From contig CAJXLJ010000004.1 in assembly GCA_913055785.1 (NCBI GenBank), forward strand, positions 1-64,000: 64,000 nt of DNA. The letters are read 5' to 3'. Below, one piece after another: positions 10,313 to 19,221 of this stretch. The DNA is from an uncultured Parvularculaceae bacterium (lineage in GTDB: Bacteria; Pseudomonadota; Alphaproteobacteria; Caulobacterales; Parvularculaceae). The notes under the pieces are model-generated. The model saw only the letters and a program-made list of their open reading frames with translations. It did no database searches and was not told the DNA's origin. The stretch's first letter is position 1. Each line of letters opens with the position of its first letter. The position numbers and the translations under genes were made by a program.

Positions 10313-11149
10313 CTACTTGCAGTCGATGCGCGCCATTTCGATGTCGGCGCGCTGGCTCACCGCTTGGGCGGCGTTCGGATATTTCGACTTCATCGTCTTG
10401 AAGACCGTGCAGGCTTCCTTCGGCTTGTCGAGCCGCGCGAAAGCGGTGCCGAGCTTGAGATAGGCTTCAGACGCATGCGGATCGCTCGGATAGCTGCGGA
10501 TATGGTCGATGAAGACATCGGCCGCCGCGGCATTCTCCCCGAGCGCCAGATGAATTTCGCCGAGCTTGAACTTGGCGTCGGGCGTGCGCGGATGATTGGG
10601 GAAAGCTTCGATATAAAGCTGGAACGCCGCTTTGGCTTTCGCATATTCGCCGCGAAGCAGAAAACCCGAGGCGTAATCGTAGGCGGCGTTGGGATTGAGC
10701 GGAAGCTCAACACCGGCCGTGTTCGCCGGAGCCGCAGACGCTGAGGAAAGCGATGAATCCGCACGCGTGATTTCCTGCGCAATGGCGTCGCCGCCGGTAA
10801 GGTCGACCGGTCCGCCGCCGCCGATGCGCGCGCCGCCGTCGCCGTCCGGCATCGCAGCGTACGCCATTTCATCGCCGGCGAGCGCGGCGGTTACGGCGTC
10901 GAGGCGGGCGTTCGCCTGGTCGAGCGCATAGGTGAGTTCCTCGATCTGGCCTGTGAGCTGTTGAATCTGGCTTTCAAGCTGGCTGATCCGCACGGTCGCC
11001 TGACTCTGGGCGGCGGCGGCCTGCTCGAGCCTTGCCACCTGCGCCTGCAAGGCGCGAACATCGTCCTTGGTGCCAGCCGCGGCGGGCCCCGAAATCGCAA
11101 CCAGCGCAACGGCGCCGATCAGGGCTTTTGAAAAGAAGTTCTTGCTCAT
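10313..11149 (-). CDS. cpoB: Cell division coordinator CpoB (YbgF), Tol-Pal associated TPR protein
   Basis: Periplasmic partner of TolA and PBP1B that links peptidoglycan synthesis to outer-membrane constriction (known for E. coli). 278 residues from the ATG at 11149; an ATG at 11158 sits too near the GAGGA site. Signal peptide ends near AAAG; a trimerising coiled coil follows at about 25-90 (LEQ/QIQQL heptads), a Gly/Ala-rich linker, then tetratricopeptide repeats from about 150 (AAYDYASGFLLRGEYAKAKAAF). Downstream of pal, but with an intrinsic terminator between them, so readthrough or its own promoter is needed. Confidence 0.92.
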   Translation of the reverse strand: MSKNFFSKALIGAVALVAISGPAAAGTKDDVRALQAQVARLEQAAAAQSQATVRISQLESQIQQLTGQIEELTYALDQANARLDAVTAALAGDEMAYAAMPDGDGGARIGGGGPVDLTGGDAIAQEITRADSSLSSASAAPANTAGVELPLNPNAAYDYASGFLLRGEYAKAKAAFQLYIEAFPNHPRTPDAKFKLGEIHLALGENAAAADVFIDHIRSYPSDPHASEAYLKLGTAFARLDKPKEACTVFKTMKSKYPNAAQAVSQRADIEMARIDCK

Positions 11150-11270
11150 ACTGACCATTCCTCGAATTGGCGCCTTCGCACTCCCGCCTCATTCTAGCGG
11201 ACGTTCGGCGCGGCGCCACCACCTTGTTTAGCGCGCGCTCGCGACAAAACTAAGGCGAAAAGGGCGAGAA

Positions 11271-11305
11271 AAAGAAAAAGCGCGCCGATTTCCGCCGGCG
11301 CGCTT
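11271..11305 (-). terminator. Intrinsic terminator after pal
   Basis: On the minus strand AAGCGCGCC (11305-11297) pairs with GGCGCGCTT (11286-11278), followed by TTTCTTT. It lies 25 bases past the pal stop and before cpoB, so it can reduce expression of cpoB-tilS-ftsH relative to pal. Confidence 0.8.
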
Positions 11306-11329
11306 CCTCAAGTCTCAAACGCGTTAGCG

Positions 11330-11833
11330 TTACGAACCGACGCCGACAATCGTCGTCGTCGCGTTCCGATTAAGCTGCCACGCGTCTTCTGTGGACCGCG
11401 GATCGATCGGCTTTTCCTTGCCGTAGGACACCGTCGTGATGCGCGAGGCGTCAACGCCAAGGCTGACGAGATAAGCGCGGGCGGCTTCAGCCCGACGAGC
11501 GCCGAGCGCAAAGTTGTACTCACGGGTGCCGCGTTCGTCGCAATTGCCGGCGAGCTTGATATTCAGCTCCGGATACTCGTTGAGCCATGCAGCCTGACGA
11601 GCCAGCGTGGCCTGAGCCTGCGGCGTCAGCGTGTACTGGTCGAAACCGAAGAAAACGCGATGGCCGGCGTTCTGCTCGAGGTCAGCCTGGCTGCCCGGCG
11701 TCGGACCGGACGGCCCCGTCGCGACCGTCGAACCCGAACCGGATGATGCATCAACGTCTGGTCCGTTGCTCGCACAAGCTGAAATCAGCACCAGCGATGC
11801 CGCGATCCCTGCGATTTTCATGAGTGTTTTCAT
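11330..11833 (-). CDS. pal: Peptidoglycan-associated lipoprotein Pal
   Basis: Outer-membrane lipoprotein that binds peptidoglycan and TolB/TolA during constriction. 167 residues: lipobox LISAC with acylated Cys20, a low-complexity Ser/Gly linker to about 45, then the OmpA-like domain (VFFGFDQYTLTPQA, NCDERGTREYNFALGARRAEAARAYL), including the Asp/Arg pair that holds diaminopimelate. Separated from tolB by 395 bases, so it probably has its own promoter. Terminator at 11271-11305. Confidence 0.96.
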   Translation of the reverse strand: MKTLMKIAGIAASLVLISACASNGPDVDASSGSGSTVATGPSGPTPGSQADLEQNAGHRVFFGFDQYTLTPQAQATLARQAAWLNEYPELNIKLAGNCDERGTREYNFALGARRAEAARAYLVSLGVDASRITTVSYGKEKPIDPRSTEDAWQLNRNATTTIVGVGS

Positions 11834-12228
11834 AATCTCTCTTGCTCCACTTCCCCTAATTACGTGTCCGCCAAGCCATCCCTGCGGGGGCGGGCGGTAT
11901 ACCGGGCGGGACAGTCACGCCCATCGTGAACCCCACGGTTACTCAACTATTTCAACGTCCTAAGACGTCATTAGCGCTCATCGTATGATACGGTGCCAGC
12001 GTTTAGATTCCGTGACGGCCAAATCCGAAAATTTAACCATCACTAGAGTCGTAGCTGTGTCCGCTCACCCGATCAAGCTTGGCCGTTCCGGGGCAAGAAT
12101 GAAATTTCGTTCTTCGGCCGCCCCTTCCCGCGCCTCCCGTGAGAGCATTAAACAGACATTTCACTTTTACATCAATGTCCTGAGCGAACGCCACGAAAAC
12201 CCGAATAAAACCAACGCCCTACCGGATA
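11834..12228. other. 395-base tolB-pal intergenic region with two inverted repeats
   Basis: No convincing gene on either strand. It likely holds the pal promoter, but I could not pick a clear one. Two short inverted repeats are visible: ACGTC-CTAA-GACGT at 11955-11968, and a 20-base near-perfect palindrome at 12095-12114 (AAGAA...TTCTT, one mismatch pair) that is itself flanked by GGCCG and CGGCC. These could be operators or small hairpins. Confidence 0.4.
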
Positions 12229-13560
12229 TTAAGGCAGAAGCGGCGACCACGCCGGATCGGATGCGTCTCCGGGCGTCCTGACGCGCCGCAGGTTGCGCCC
12301 GGTGAGATCGACCGACCATAGCGACGCGCCGCCGCCGGTTCCGTCGCGGCGGGTCGGCGTCTCGCGGAAGAACATCAAGACCCGCCCGTTCGGCGACCAG
12401 GTCGGGCCTTCTTCAAGATAGCTCTCGGTCAACAGCCGTTCGCCGGTGCCGTCGGGACGAATGACGCCGATATAGAACCGGCCGTTATATTGCCGCGTGA
12501 AGGCGATCAGATCGCCGCGCGGCGACCAGACCGGCGTTTGATACCGGCCCTCGCCGAAGGTAATGCGCTTCTGGTTCGACCCGTCGGCGTTCATTACATA
12601 AATCTGCTGGGTGCCGCCACGGTCAGACGTGAAGGTGATGCGCCGCCCGTCCGGCGACATCGACGGCGACACGTCAATCGCCGGATCGGCGGTGAGCCGG
12701 GTCAGCCGGCGCGTCGCGAGATCCATTTTGAAAACGTCGGAGTTGCCGTTCCGCTCGATCGCCATCAGCACCTGACGCCCGTCCGGCGAAAAGCGCGGCG
12801 CGAAGGTCATGCCCCGAAACGTGCCAAGCTGTTCCTGCTCGCCGGTTTCGATATTGAAGAGATAGACCTGACCCGGACGATCATCGAACAGCGCCATATA
12901 GGTGATCTGCTGCTGGGTCGGTGAAAAGCGCGGGGTGAGCGCCTTGTAGTTGAGCCCGTCCGTCAGCGGCACCGGATTGGCGCCGTCCTGATCCATGATC
13001 ATCAGCCGTTTCGTGCGGTCCTCCTTGGGACCCGTTTCATGAATGAAGACGACGCGGGTGTCGAAATAACCGTCCTCGCCGGTGAGCGTCTTGTAGATGA
13101 AGTCGGCGACCTTGTGCGCCGCGCGCCGCCAGTTGTCGGCGGGTGTCTTGAACGCCACGGCGCCGAGCTGCTGGTCGGAATAAACGTCCCAGATCCGGGT
13201 CGCGACCTGAATGCGGCCGTCGGAAAGCTCCGTCACTTCGCCGACCACCAGCACCTGCGCGTTGATGATCCGCCAGTTGGCGAAGGTCGGGCGCACATTC
13301 ACCCCTTCGGGCTTCTCGATATAGGCGCGCTGATCGATCACCGAGAAGAGCCCCGAGCGATCGAGGTCGTTCATCAGGACGCTGGTGATGTCGCGCCGCA
13401 GCTCCGCGACGCCTTCATCGGCGCCGAGGAAATCCGGCACGGCAATCGGCATCGGGTCGACATTGCCCTGCGTGATGTCAATGCGCACCTGCGCCAGCGC
13501 CGACTGCATCGTCGCAGCAAAAACCGCCGTCAAAATAATCGTAAAAAGTTTTTTCATCAT
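12229..13560 (-). CDS. tolB: Tol-Pal system beta-propeller protein TolB
   Basis: Periplasmic protein that shuttles between Pal and TolA. 443 residues: signal peptide MMKKLFTIILTAVFAATMQSALA, N-terminal domain with VPDFLGADEGVAELRRDITSVLMNDLDRSGLF, then a six-bladed propeller from about residue 190 with repeats such as PRFSPDGRQVLMA, PSMSPDGRRITFTSDRGG and PVWSPRGDLIAF. Start is one of two adjacent ATGs at 13560/13557. 34 bases after tolA in the tolQRAB operon. Confidence 0.97.
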   Translation of the reverse strand: MMKKLFTIILTAVFAATMQSALAQVRIDITQGNVDPMPIAVPDFLGADEGVAELRRDITSVLMNDLDRSGLFSVIDQRAYIEKPEGVNVRPTFANWRIINAQVLVVGEVTELSDGRIQVATRIWDVYSDQQLGAVAFKTPADNWRRAAHKVADFIYKTLTGEDGYFDTRVVFIHETGPKEDRTKRLMIMDQDGANPVPLTDGLNYKALTPRFSPTQQQITYMALFDDRPGQVYLFNIETGEQEQLGTFRGMTFAPRFSPDGRQVLMAIERNGNSDVFKMDLATRRLTRLTADPAIDVSPSMSPDGRRITFTSDRGGTQQIYVMNADGSNQKRITFGEGRYQTPVWSPRGDLIAFTRQYNGRFYIGVIRPDGTGERLLTESYLEEGPTWSPNGRVLMFFRETPTRRDGTGGGASLWSVDLTGRNLRRVRTPGDASDPAWSPLLP

Positions 13561-13594
13561 CCTACTCTCTTCCAGGCTCCCTGAAACGAAACTC

Positions 13595-14425
13595 TCAGCG
13601 CCCCACCATCTCGCTCGGATCGAAATTCAACAAGAACGACTTCCAGTCGTTGTAACGGTCCTGCGGAAAAAAGTCATAAGGCGCGCAATTGGCCACGGCG
13701 CGCAATGCCTGTTGCTCAGCAACTTTCCAGAACCTGTTTCCTGATAGATTGATTTGCAGGGCGTTCGTCACTTTTGGCTGCGCCGCCAATGAACCGTCGC
13801 GGTTGAGTTCAATAAGAATTTCAACCCGCAATTTTTCCGGCTCGGGCGCGCCGATAATCGAGCCCGCGTTCCAGCAACGCTCAACGGCGGCCTTCATTTT
13901 CGCCTTGTCGCTCGCCGTCAGGCGGTCGCCGGCGCCGATCGCCTGGCGCGTCTGATCGGCAGTCTCGACCGTCTCCGACGGCGTCTCGACAACGCGCGCG
14001 GTTTCTTCCTGACGCTCCTTGTCGATCAGCTTTTGCAGATCGTCGAAATTGAGCTCGTCGTCTTTTGGTTTCGGTTTCGGCGGCGTCGGTTTCGGGTCCG
14101 GCTTCTTTTCCGGCTCGATGATCACCGGCGCTTCTTTCGGCTTTTCCTCGACCACTGGATCAGGCTTTTTTTCTTCAACCGGCGCGGGCGGCTCTTCCTC
14201 GACCACCGGCTCGGGCAGGTCCGGCTTTTCCTCCTCGACCGGCTCAGGCTCTGGCCGCGCCGCCGGCACGCTGGTTTTGAGATCGAGATCGGCCTCGCGG
14301 ATCAACTCGAGCGGAATATAGGGCTCGGATACGAGGTCCGGTCTTGGCAAAAACGGCCACGACACGAACGCCGCGCCGATCACGGCGAGGTGCAGGAGGA
14401 TCGATGTTAAAAGGCCGAAACGCAT
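13595..14425 (-). CDS. tolA: Tol-Pal system protein TolA (energy-transducing, TonB-like C-terminus)
   Basis: Spans the periplasm and passes the TolQR proton-motive force to TolB-Pal. 276 residues: one N-terminal membrane helix (about 6-25), a long Pro/Glu/Lys linker at 55-130 rather than the Ala-rich helix of E. coli TolA, and a C-terminal domain with RCWNAGSIIGAPEPEKLRVEILIELNRDGSLA typical of alphaproteobacterial TolA. Between tolR and tolB; the ATG at 14425 has 39 bases to the tolR stop. Confidence 0.9.
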   Translation of the reverse strand: MRFGLLTSILLHLAVIGAAFVSWPFLPRPDLVSEPYIPLELIREADLDLKTSVPAARPEPEPVEEEKPDLPEPVVEEEPPAPVEEKKPDPVVEEKPKEAPVIIEPEKKPDPKPTPPKPKPKDDELNFDDLQKLIDKERQEETARVVETPSETVETADQTRQAIGAGDRLTASDKAKMKAAVERCWNAGSIIGAPEPEKLRVEILIELNRDGSLAAQPKVTNALQINLSGNRFWKVAEQQALRAVANCAPYDFFPQDRYNDWKSFLLNFDPSEMVGR

Positions 14426-14464
14426 CTACCCTGAGGCCCTATCTCGCCGGCGAACCGGCGTCGC

Positions 14465-14899
14465 TCACTGCTGTTCCTGATCGGTGACAAGACCGATCCG
14501 GCGAAATCCTGCGGCGTTGATACGACCCATCACACGCGCCACATCGCCGTAAGCGCGGTTTTTGTCGCCGCGAATCAAAATCTGCTGGTCGTAGCCGGCA
14601 TTCGCGACCGCCGTCAGATGCGCCGTGAGGTTTTCATATTCGACGGGCGTGTCCTGCACATAGATCGTGCCGTCGGCGGTGATCGAAACGGTCAGCGGCT
14701 CGCCCGAATCGGTGATCGGATTGGCAGCCGATTCCGGCGTGTCGACCTCGATGCCGACCGTGAGAAGCGGCGCGGCCACCATGAACACGATCAGGAGCAC
14801 CAGCATGACGTCAACCATCGGCGTGACGTTGATCTCCGCCATATGGCGGGTGCGCCCCGGACGGTGACGACCGCCGGCGGGATTGAGATTAACGCCCAT
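14465..14899 (-). CDS. tolR: Biopolymer transport/Tol-Pal protein TolR
   Basis: 144 residues, ExbD/TolR family. A cytoplasmic N-terminus leads to AEINVTPMVDVMLVLLIVFMV, a single membrane helix with Asp30 at the proton-path position (Asp23 of E. coli TolR), and a periplasmic domain ending in DVARVMGRINAAGFRRIGLVTD. Its ATG overlaps the tolQ stop (TAATG), so the two are translationally coupled, as expected for a fixed-ratio complex. Confidence 0.95.
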   Translation of the reverse strand: MGVNLNPAGGRHRPGRTRHMAEINVTPMVDVMLVLLIVFMVAAPLLTVGIEVDTPESAANPITDSGEPLTVSITADGTIYVQDTPVEYENLTAHLTAVANAGYDQQILIRGDKNRAYGDVARVMGRINAAGFRRIGLVTDQEQQ

Positions 14900-15612
14900 T
14901 AGCGCGACTTCTCATCGATCTGGCGCGACAGGATCGCCGAGAACTCATCGGCGAACCCCTGCAGCCGTACAGCGAAAGAATTCAAGGCCGAGGAATAGCG
15001 GTTATAACCCACCACCGCCGGGATCGCTGCGAGAAGACCGAGCGCGGTGGCGAAGAGGGCCTCGGCGATGCCCGGCGCGACAACCGCGAGATTGGTGTCG
15101 TTGGTGGCGCCGATCGCCTGGAATGCGTTCATGATACCCCAGACCGTGCCGAACAGACCGACAAATGGCGCGACCGCGCCAACCGTCGCAAGCAGGCCGA
15201 GACTGTGTTCGGTTTTTTCAAGCTCGCGCGCCACGGTGAGGTTCAACACCTTGTCGATGCGTTCCTTGGCGCCGATCACCAGCGCTTCGGATCGGCCGGT
15301 GTCTTTCGACCGCGACCATTCCTCCATGGCGGCGGTGAAAATCCGCGCCATCGGGTGGTCGGCCTTGTCGCGGGTGCGCCGGTAAAGATCGTCAAGCGGC
15401 TTGCCTGACCAGAACTGGTCCTCGAAGCGATTCGACACGCGCTTCAGCCGGCCGAAGGTGAACGACTTGTCGATGATCACCGCCCACGACCAGACAGAGG
15501 CGATCACAAGAACGCCCATGACGGATTTGACGATCGGGTCGGCGCGCAGAAACAAGCTCCAGAGGCTGAAATCGCCCCCCATCGCGACCGGTGCGACGAT
15601 ATCTGCTTCCAT
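14899..15612 (-). CDS. tolQ: Tol-Pal system proton channel protein TolQ
   Basis: MotA/TolQ/ExbB family inner-membrane protein, proton channel with TolR. 237 residues from the ATG at 15612, picked because AGGGGA lies eight bases before it and because [29 protein letters not shown] fits TolQ; longer in-frame starts would add an unrelated Arg-rich leader. Helices at about 26-48, 135-160 ([25 protein letters not shown]) and 170-195 ([25 protein letters not shown]). First gene of the tolQRAB operon, with CtrA boxes 210 bases upstream. Confidence 0.95.
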   Translation of the reverse strand: MEADIVAPVAMGGDFSLWSLFLRADPIVKSVMGVLVIASVWSWAVIIDKSFTFGRLKRVSNRFEDQFWSGKPLDDLYRRTRDKADHPMARIFTAAMEEWSRSKDTGRSEALVIGAKERIDKVLNLTVARELEKTEHSLGLLATVGAVAPFVGLFGTVWGIMNAFQAIGATNDTNLAVVAPGIAEALFATALGLLAAIPAVVGYNRYSSALNSFAVRLQGFADEFSAILSRQIDEKSR

Positions 15613-15821
15613 TTTGTAAATCCCCTGACTAGGGCCCGGAATCCGGGACATGACGATACGGACGCGCGCAAATACCGGCGCACTGATGCGGTTCGCGCGG
15701 AAAGCCCCGCGCGCTGGGCGGCCCATGGTTAACACTGATGGGCGTCGTGTTTAATCCCCCTTCGCCCGGAAATTAGGCGAATGCGGGGCGATCAAGCGCC
15801 AGCGGAATGGAATTACTAAAG

Positions 15822-15848
15822 CTTAACCGAGCGTTAACAGACGGTTAA
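15822..15848 (-). promoter_or_regulatory. Tandem CtrA-type boxes upstream of tolQ
   Basis: On the minus strand TTAA (15848-15845), seven bases, TTAAC (15837-15833) is a perfect match to the CtrA consensus TTAA-N7-TTAAC. A second, overlapping TTAA (15837-15834)-N7-TTAAG (15826-15822) follows. They sit at the ybgC stop codon, facing tolQ. CtrA is the alphaproteobacterial cell-cycle regulator; binding here is inferred from sequence only. Confidence 0.6.
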
Positions 15849-16264
15849 TCACGCCCGGCCGGGCTGAACGACGCCGCGACATCGGCCGGCAGGCGGCGGG
15901 GCTTGCCGGAAAGCGACATGCAGGCGGCCTCAACCTCCGCGCGTGCGATCAGCGTTTCCTCGCGCCAGATCTCCTGGTCGAGATACATCCGCGCGCCCTT
16001 GGCCCCGGCGAATTTCGTGCGCACCTCGAGCACGTCGTCGATCTTCGCGGGGGCGATCCATTCGGTCGTCATCTTCCTCACGGCGAAGGCGAGCGGCTCT
16101 TCTCGCTTTAAAAGCTCGGAGTGATGGACGCCGGAGGCGCGCAGCGCCTCGGTTCGTCCGCGCTCGAAAAATTTCAGGTAAGCCGCGTGATAGACGACGC
16201 CGGAAAAATCCGTGTCCTCATAATAGATGCGAACGGTGTGGGTGAAGGTTTTCGCCTCGCTCAT
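15845..16264 (-). CDS. ybgC: Tol-Pal associated acyl-CoA thioesterase YbgC
   Basis: Hot-dog-fold thioesterase encoded with tol genes in most proteobacteria, acting on short acyl-CoA and linked to phospholipid metabolism. 139 residues; the YYEDTDFSGVVYHAAYLKFFERGR signature is at 14-37 with catalytic Asp19 (Asp18 in E. coli). 232 bases separate it from tolQ; that gap carries CtrA boxes. Confidence 0.94.
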   Translation of the reverse strand: MSEAKTFTHTVRIYYEDTDFSGVVYHAAYLKFFERGRTEALRASGVHHSELLKREEPLAFAVRKMTTEWIAPAKIDDVLEVRTKFAGAKGARMYLDQEIWREETLIARAEVEAACMSLSGKPRRLPADVAASFSPAGRD

Positions 16265-16308
16265 GCCGCTTCATGACATTGCAGACAGGCCGGGCGCAAG
16301 AGCGGCGG

Positions 16309-16818
16309 TCAGCGCGAATAGACGACCATGTTCTCAAGCAGCGTCGTCGCGCCCTGTCCGCCGAGCCAGAACATGGCGACCATGCCGAGGGTGAACATCG
16401 TCCACACCGCGCCGAAGATCAGGAGAAACTTGATCGACTGGTTGACGCCGAAGGAGAGCACCGCGCGTTCGGGCTTTGACGGATCGTAACGCACGGCGAC
16501 CTGCGCGCCGGCCGGCAGCGCGTTGTAAATATCGCGGTGAAACTTTTCGCTCGACGAACCGGAATAGCCGAATGCGATCTTGTCGCCGGCGATCTCTCGG
16601 CCAAGCGCGTTGTAAGTGTATGAGACTTTCGTTCGATAGGTCGCGCCCTCGCTGTCGGAATCGACAATGAAATCGGATGCGGTGACGGTTCCCGGCGTCG
16701 TCGGCCAGTGCTCGGCCTGCCGCGACATGTTGAGGGCGTTAAGACCCCAGCCGAGAATGCCGAACCCGACCGCCAGAAACAGACCGAAAAACAGCGTCAG
16801 AAAAATCGAACCGCCCAT
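16309..16818 (-). CDS. DUF3592 domain membrane protein
   Basis: 169 residues with a membrane helix at each end (about 5-28 and 128-152) around an extracytoplasmic beta-rich part beginning WPTTPGTVTASDFIV and including VSYTYNALGREIAGDKIAFGY and VAVRYDPSKPERAVL, the DUF3592 pattern. Function unknown. It lies between ruvB and ybgC, genes normally adjacent in this cluster, so it is likely a later insertion. Confidence 0.85.
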   Translation of the reverse strand: MGGSIFLTLFFGLFLAVGFGILGWGLNALNMSRQAEHWPTTPGTVTASDFIVDSDSEGATYRTKVSYTYNALGREIAGDKIAFGYSGSSSEKFHRDIYNALPAGAQVAVRYDPSKPERAVLSFGVNQSIKFLLIFGAVWTMFTLGMVAMFWLGGQGATTLLENMVVYSR

Positions 16819-16904
16819 GACTAGTTCCCCTTGTTCGCCGAACCAAGACTAACGCCCAATCATCACCGGAATATGACCGGTGCGGAACAAATTACATACG
16901 AAAC

Positions 16905-16992
16905 CCGCTCATCCCGGTGCAGGCCGGGATCTCGTAAATAATAGCGGCGGGTCAGTGTGGTTGGAGACCCCGGCCTGCGCCGGGGTGAGCGG
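16905..16992. repeat. Long REP-like inverted repeat between ruvB and the DUF3592 gene
   Basis: Left arm 16905-16933 and right arm 16964-16992 are 29-base inverted copies with three mismatches, separated by 30 bases. Each arm itself contains a small palindrome around CCCGG-TGCAGG-CCGGG. It begins two bases after the ruvB stop, where it could stabilise or end the ruv transcript. A 20-base partial copy is at 29961-29980. Confidence 0.75.
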
Positions 16993-16994
16993 TA

Positions 16995-18038
16995 TTAATC
17001 AAACAAATCAGCGCCGGTTCCCTTCGGGGCGGCGAGACCGAGATGTTTCCAGGCGCTGGCCGACAGAACTCGGCCGCGCGGCGTGCGCTGGATAAGCCCG
17101 CACTGAAGAAGAAACGGTTCAACAACATCTTCCACCGCGTCGCGCGCTTCGGCGAGCGAGGCGGCGAGCGTTTCAACGCCCACCGGGCCGCCGCCGAAAT
17201 GCTCCGCAATCAGACGAAGATAGCGCCGGTCGAGCGGATCGAGGCCGAGCGCGTCGATCTCGAGGCGTTTGAGCGCCTTGTCGGCGACTTCTCGATCGAT
17301 CAGCGCCGCGCCCTCGACCGTCGCCACATCGCGCACCCGGCGCAGGAGGCGCCCCGCGACCCGCGGCGTTCCCCGCGCCCGCCGCGCAATCTCCATGGCG
17401 CCGTCATCGGACATTGCCGAGCCGAGCTTGTCCGCCCCGCGCCGCACGATGCGGGAAAGTTCCTCATGAGCGTAGAAATCGAGACGCACCGGAATACCGA
17501 AGCGGTCGAGCAGCGGTTTGGCGAGCAGACCCGAACGCGTCGTGGCGCCGATCAGCGTGAAGCGCGGCAGGTCGATCTTCACCGAGCGCGCCGACGGCCC
17601 TTCGCCGATCATCAGATCGAGCGCAAAATCCTCCATCGCCGGATAAAGCACTTCCTCGACGGCGGGCGTCAGCCGGTGAATCTCATCGATGAAAAGAACG
17701 TCGCCCGCTTCGAGATTGGTGAGAAGCGCCGCAAGGTCGCCGGGCTTCGTGATCACCGGCCCCGAGGTCGAGCGGAAATTGACGCCGAGTTCGTTGGCGA
17801 CGATTTGCGCCAGCGTCGTCTTGCCGAGGCCCGGCGGTCCGTGAAAGAGCACATGATCGAGGGCTTCGGCGCGCTTCACCGCCGCCTCGACGAAGACGCG
17901 CAAATTGTCTTTCGCCTGACGCTGGCCGACGAAATCATCGAGACGCTTCGGCCGCAACGCCGCGTCCGCGTCCTCGGGCTTGCGCGCCCCGTCGATCATC
18001 CGGTCGTCATTGAATGCAGGTTCAGCCATGTCCGCCAT
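16995..18038 (-). CDS. ruvB: Holliday junction DNA helicase RuvB
   Basis: Hexameric AAA+ motor that drives branch migration with RuvA. 347 residues. Seen: LDDFVGQ at 33-39, Walker A GPPGLGKT at 67-74, Walker B DEIH at 118-121, sensor [17 protein letters not shown], and the winged-helix end with [18 protein letters not shown] at 18038, 15 bases after the ruvA stop; a second ATG nine bases on (18029) is possible. Last gene of ruvC-ruvA-ruvB. Confidence 0.98.
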   Translation of the reverse strand: MADMAEPAFNDDRMIDGARKPEDADAALRPKRLDDFVGQRQAKDNLRVFVEAAVKRAEALDHVLFHGPPGLGKTTLAQIVANELGVNFRSTSGPVITKPGDLAALLTNLEAGDVLFIDEIHRLTPAVEEVLYPAMEDFALDLMIGEGPSARSVKIDLPRFTLIGATTRSGLLAKPLLDRFGIPVRLDFYAHEELSRIVRRGADKLGSAMSDDGAMEIARRARGTPRVAGRLLRRVRDVATVEGAALIDREVADKALKRLEIDALGLDPLDRRYLRLIAEHFGGGPVGVETLAASLAEARDAVEDVVEPFLLQCGLIQRTPRGRVLSASAWKHLGLAAPKGTGADLFD

Positions 18039-18053
18039 TCATTCGCATACAAA

Positions 18054-18680
18054 TTACGCAGCCGACAATTCTTTAAGCGCCGCCTTGATCAGCGCTTCGA
18101 CGCCGGGACTGTCGAGGGCTTCGGCCGCCTGCGCCACGGCGCGGCGCGCTTCAACGCCGTCATAACCGAGATTGGAAAGCGCCGAGACCGCGTCGGCTTT
18201 CGCGGAAAGCGCCGGGTCTGAAGGCTCGGCCGCAACTTTTTTACGCGCGGCGACCGTGAAGGTTTCGCCCGCCGCCGCGATGGCGCCGACTTTCGACTGA
18301 AGCTCCGTCGCAATACGCTGGGCGAGTTTCTTGCCGACGCCATGGGCCCGGCAGATCGCGGTTAAGTCTTCCGCGGCCACCGCGTCGTAAATCTCCGACG
18401 GTTTCAGCGCCTGCAGGATCGCCAGCGCGTGTTTCGCGCCGACGCCCTGCACCGATTGCAGGAGCCGGAAGCAGCGCCGCTCGGCTTCGTTTTCGAACCC
18501 GTAAAGCCGGATCATGTCTTCGCGCACGACGGTCTCGATCGCGAGCGTCGCGGTTTCGCCGACCGATAGCGCTTGCAACAGGCGCGGCGCGGCGTAGGCC
18601 TCGTAACCGACGCCGAGCACGTCGATCAGCAGCGTCTCTTCGCCGAGGGCGACGACCGATCCTTTAAGCCTGCCGATCAT
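18054..18680 (-). CDS. ruvA: Holliday junction branch migration protein RuvA
   Basis: Tetrameric junction-binding subunit. 208 residues: OB-fold domain I ([30 protein letters not shown]), helix-hairpin-helix domain II ([20 protein letters not shown] and [16 protein letters not shown]), flexible linker, and domain III that contacts RuvB ([23 protein letters not shown]). Its ATG overlaps the ruvC stop by four bases (ATGA). Confidence 0.98.
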   Translation of the reverse strand: MIGRLKGSVVALGEETLLIDVLGVGYEAYAAPRLLQALSVGETATLAIETVVREDMIRLYGFENEAERRCFRLLQSVQGVGAKHALAILQALKPSEIYDAVAAEDLTAICRAHGVGKKLAQRIATELQSKVGAIAAAGETFTVAARKKVAAEPSDPALSAKADAVSALSNLGYDGVEARRAVAQAAEALDSPGVEALIKAALKELSAA

Positions 18681-19177
18681 GACGCTTTCAGCCTCCCTAT
18701 CGTCCCATGATGGGCGTGACAGATCGCGAGCCCGAGCGCGTCCGCCTCATCCGAAGCCAAGCTGCCGCATTTCGGCAGCAGCACTTTCACCATCGCCTGC
18801 ACCTGTCCCTTCTCCGCATGACCGCGCCCGACAACCGCCTTCTTGACCGTGTTCGCTGCATATTCGAAGACCTCAAGACCGCCGAGCGCCGGCGCCAGCA
18901 ACGCGACGCCCCGCGCCTGGCCGAGCACCAGCGCGTCGCGCGGAGAGGCGTTAACGAATGTCTCCTCAACCGCCGCTTCCGCCGGCTCATGGGCGACGAT
19001 GATTTCCTGCAGCGCTTCGAAAATCACCCGAAGCTTTTGCGCATGGGGCGCGCCCCGCTTCGGCCGGATGACGCCGGACGCGACATAGGCGAGCCTCGCC
19101 CCGTCGACATCGATGAGCCCCCAGCCGGTCGCCGCCGAGCCCGGATCAATCCCCAAAATGCGAATCACTGAAGCCAT
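18677..19177 (-). CDS. ruvC: Holliday junction resolvase RuvC
   Basis: Endonuclease that cuts the junction held by RuvAB. 166 residues from the ATG at 19177; the open frame continues upstream but that part is unrelated to RuvC and lies over ltrA. Catalytic acids are present: Asp11 in [12 protein letters not shown], Glu71/72 in AAVEETFVN, and Asp143/Asp146 in [15 protein letters not shown]. First gene of the ruvCAB unit, 44 bases after the ltrA remnant. Confidence 0.96.
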   Translation of the reverse strand: MASVIRILGIDPGSAATGWGLIDVDGARLAYVASGVIRPKRGAPHAQKLRVIFEALQEIIVAHEPAEAAVEETFVNASPRDALVLGQARGVALLAPALGGLEVFEYAANTVKKAVVGRGHAEKGQVQAMVKVLLPKCGSLASDEADALGLAICHAHHGTIGRLKAS

Positions 19178-19221
19178 GCCGCATCGTAGGGCTGTTTGGA
19201 AAAAGAACAAAAGGCGAAAGT

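Noticed and set aside
15613-15735. Longer tolQ start at a GTG
   Set aside because: Adds an Arg-rich leader unlike TolQ; the ATG at 15612 has a good ribosome site.
17043-18221. A 392-codon plus-strand frame opposite ruvB and ruvA
   Set aside because: Antisense shadow of two well-supported genes.
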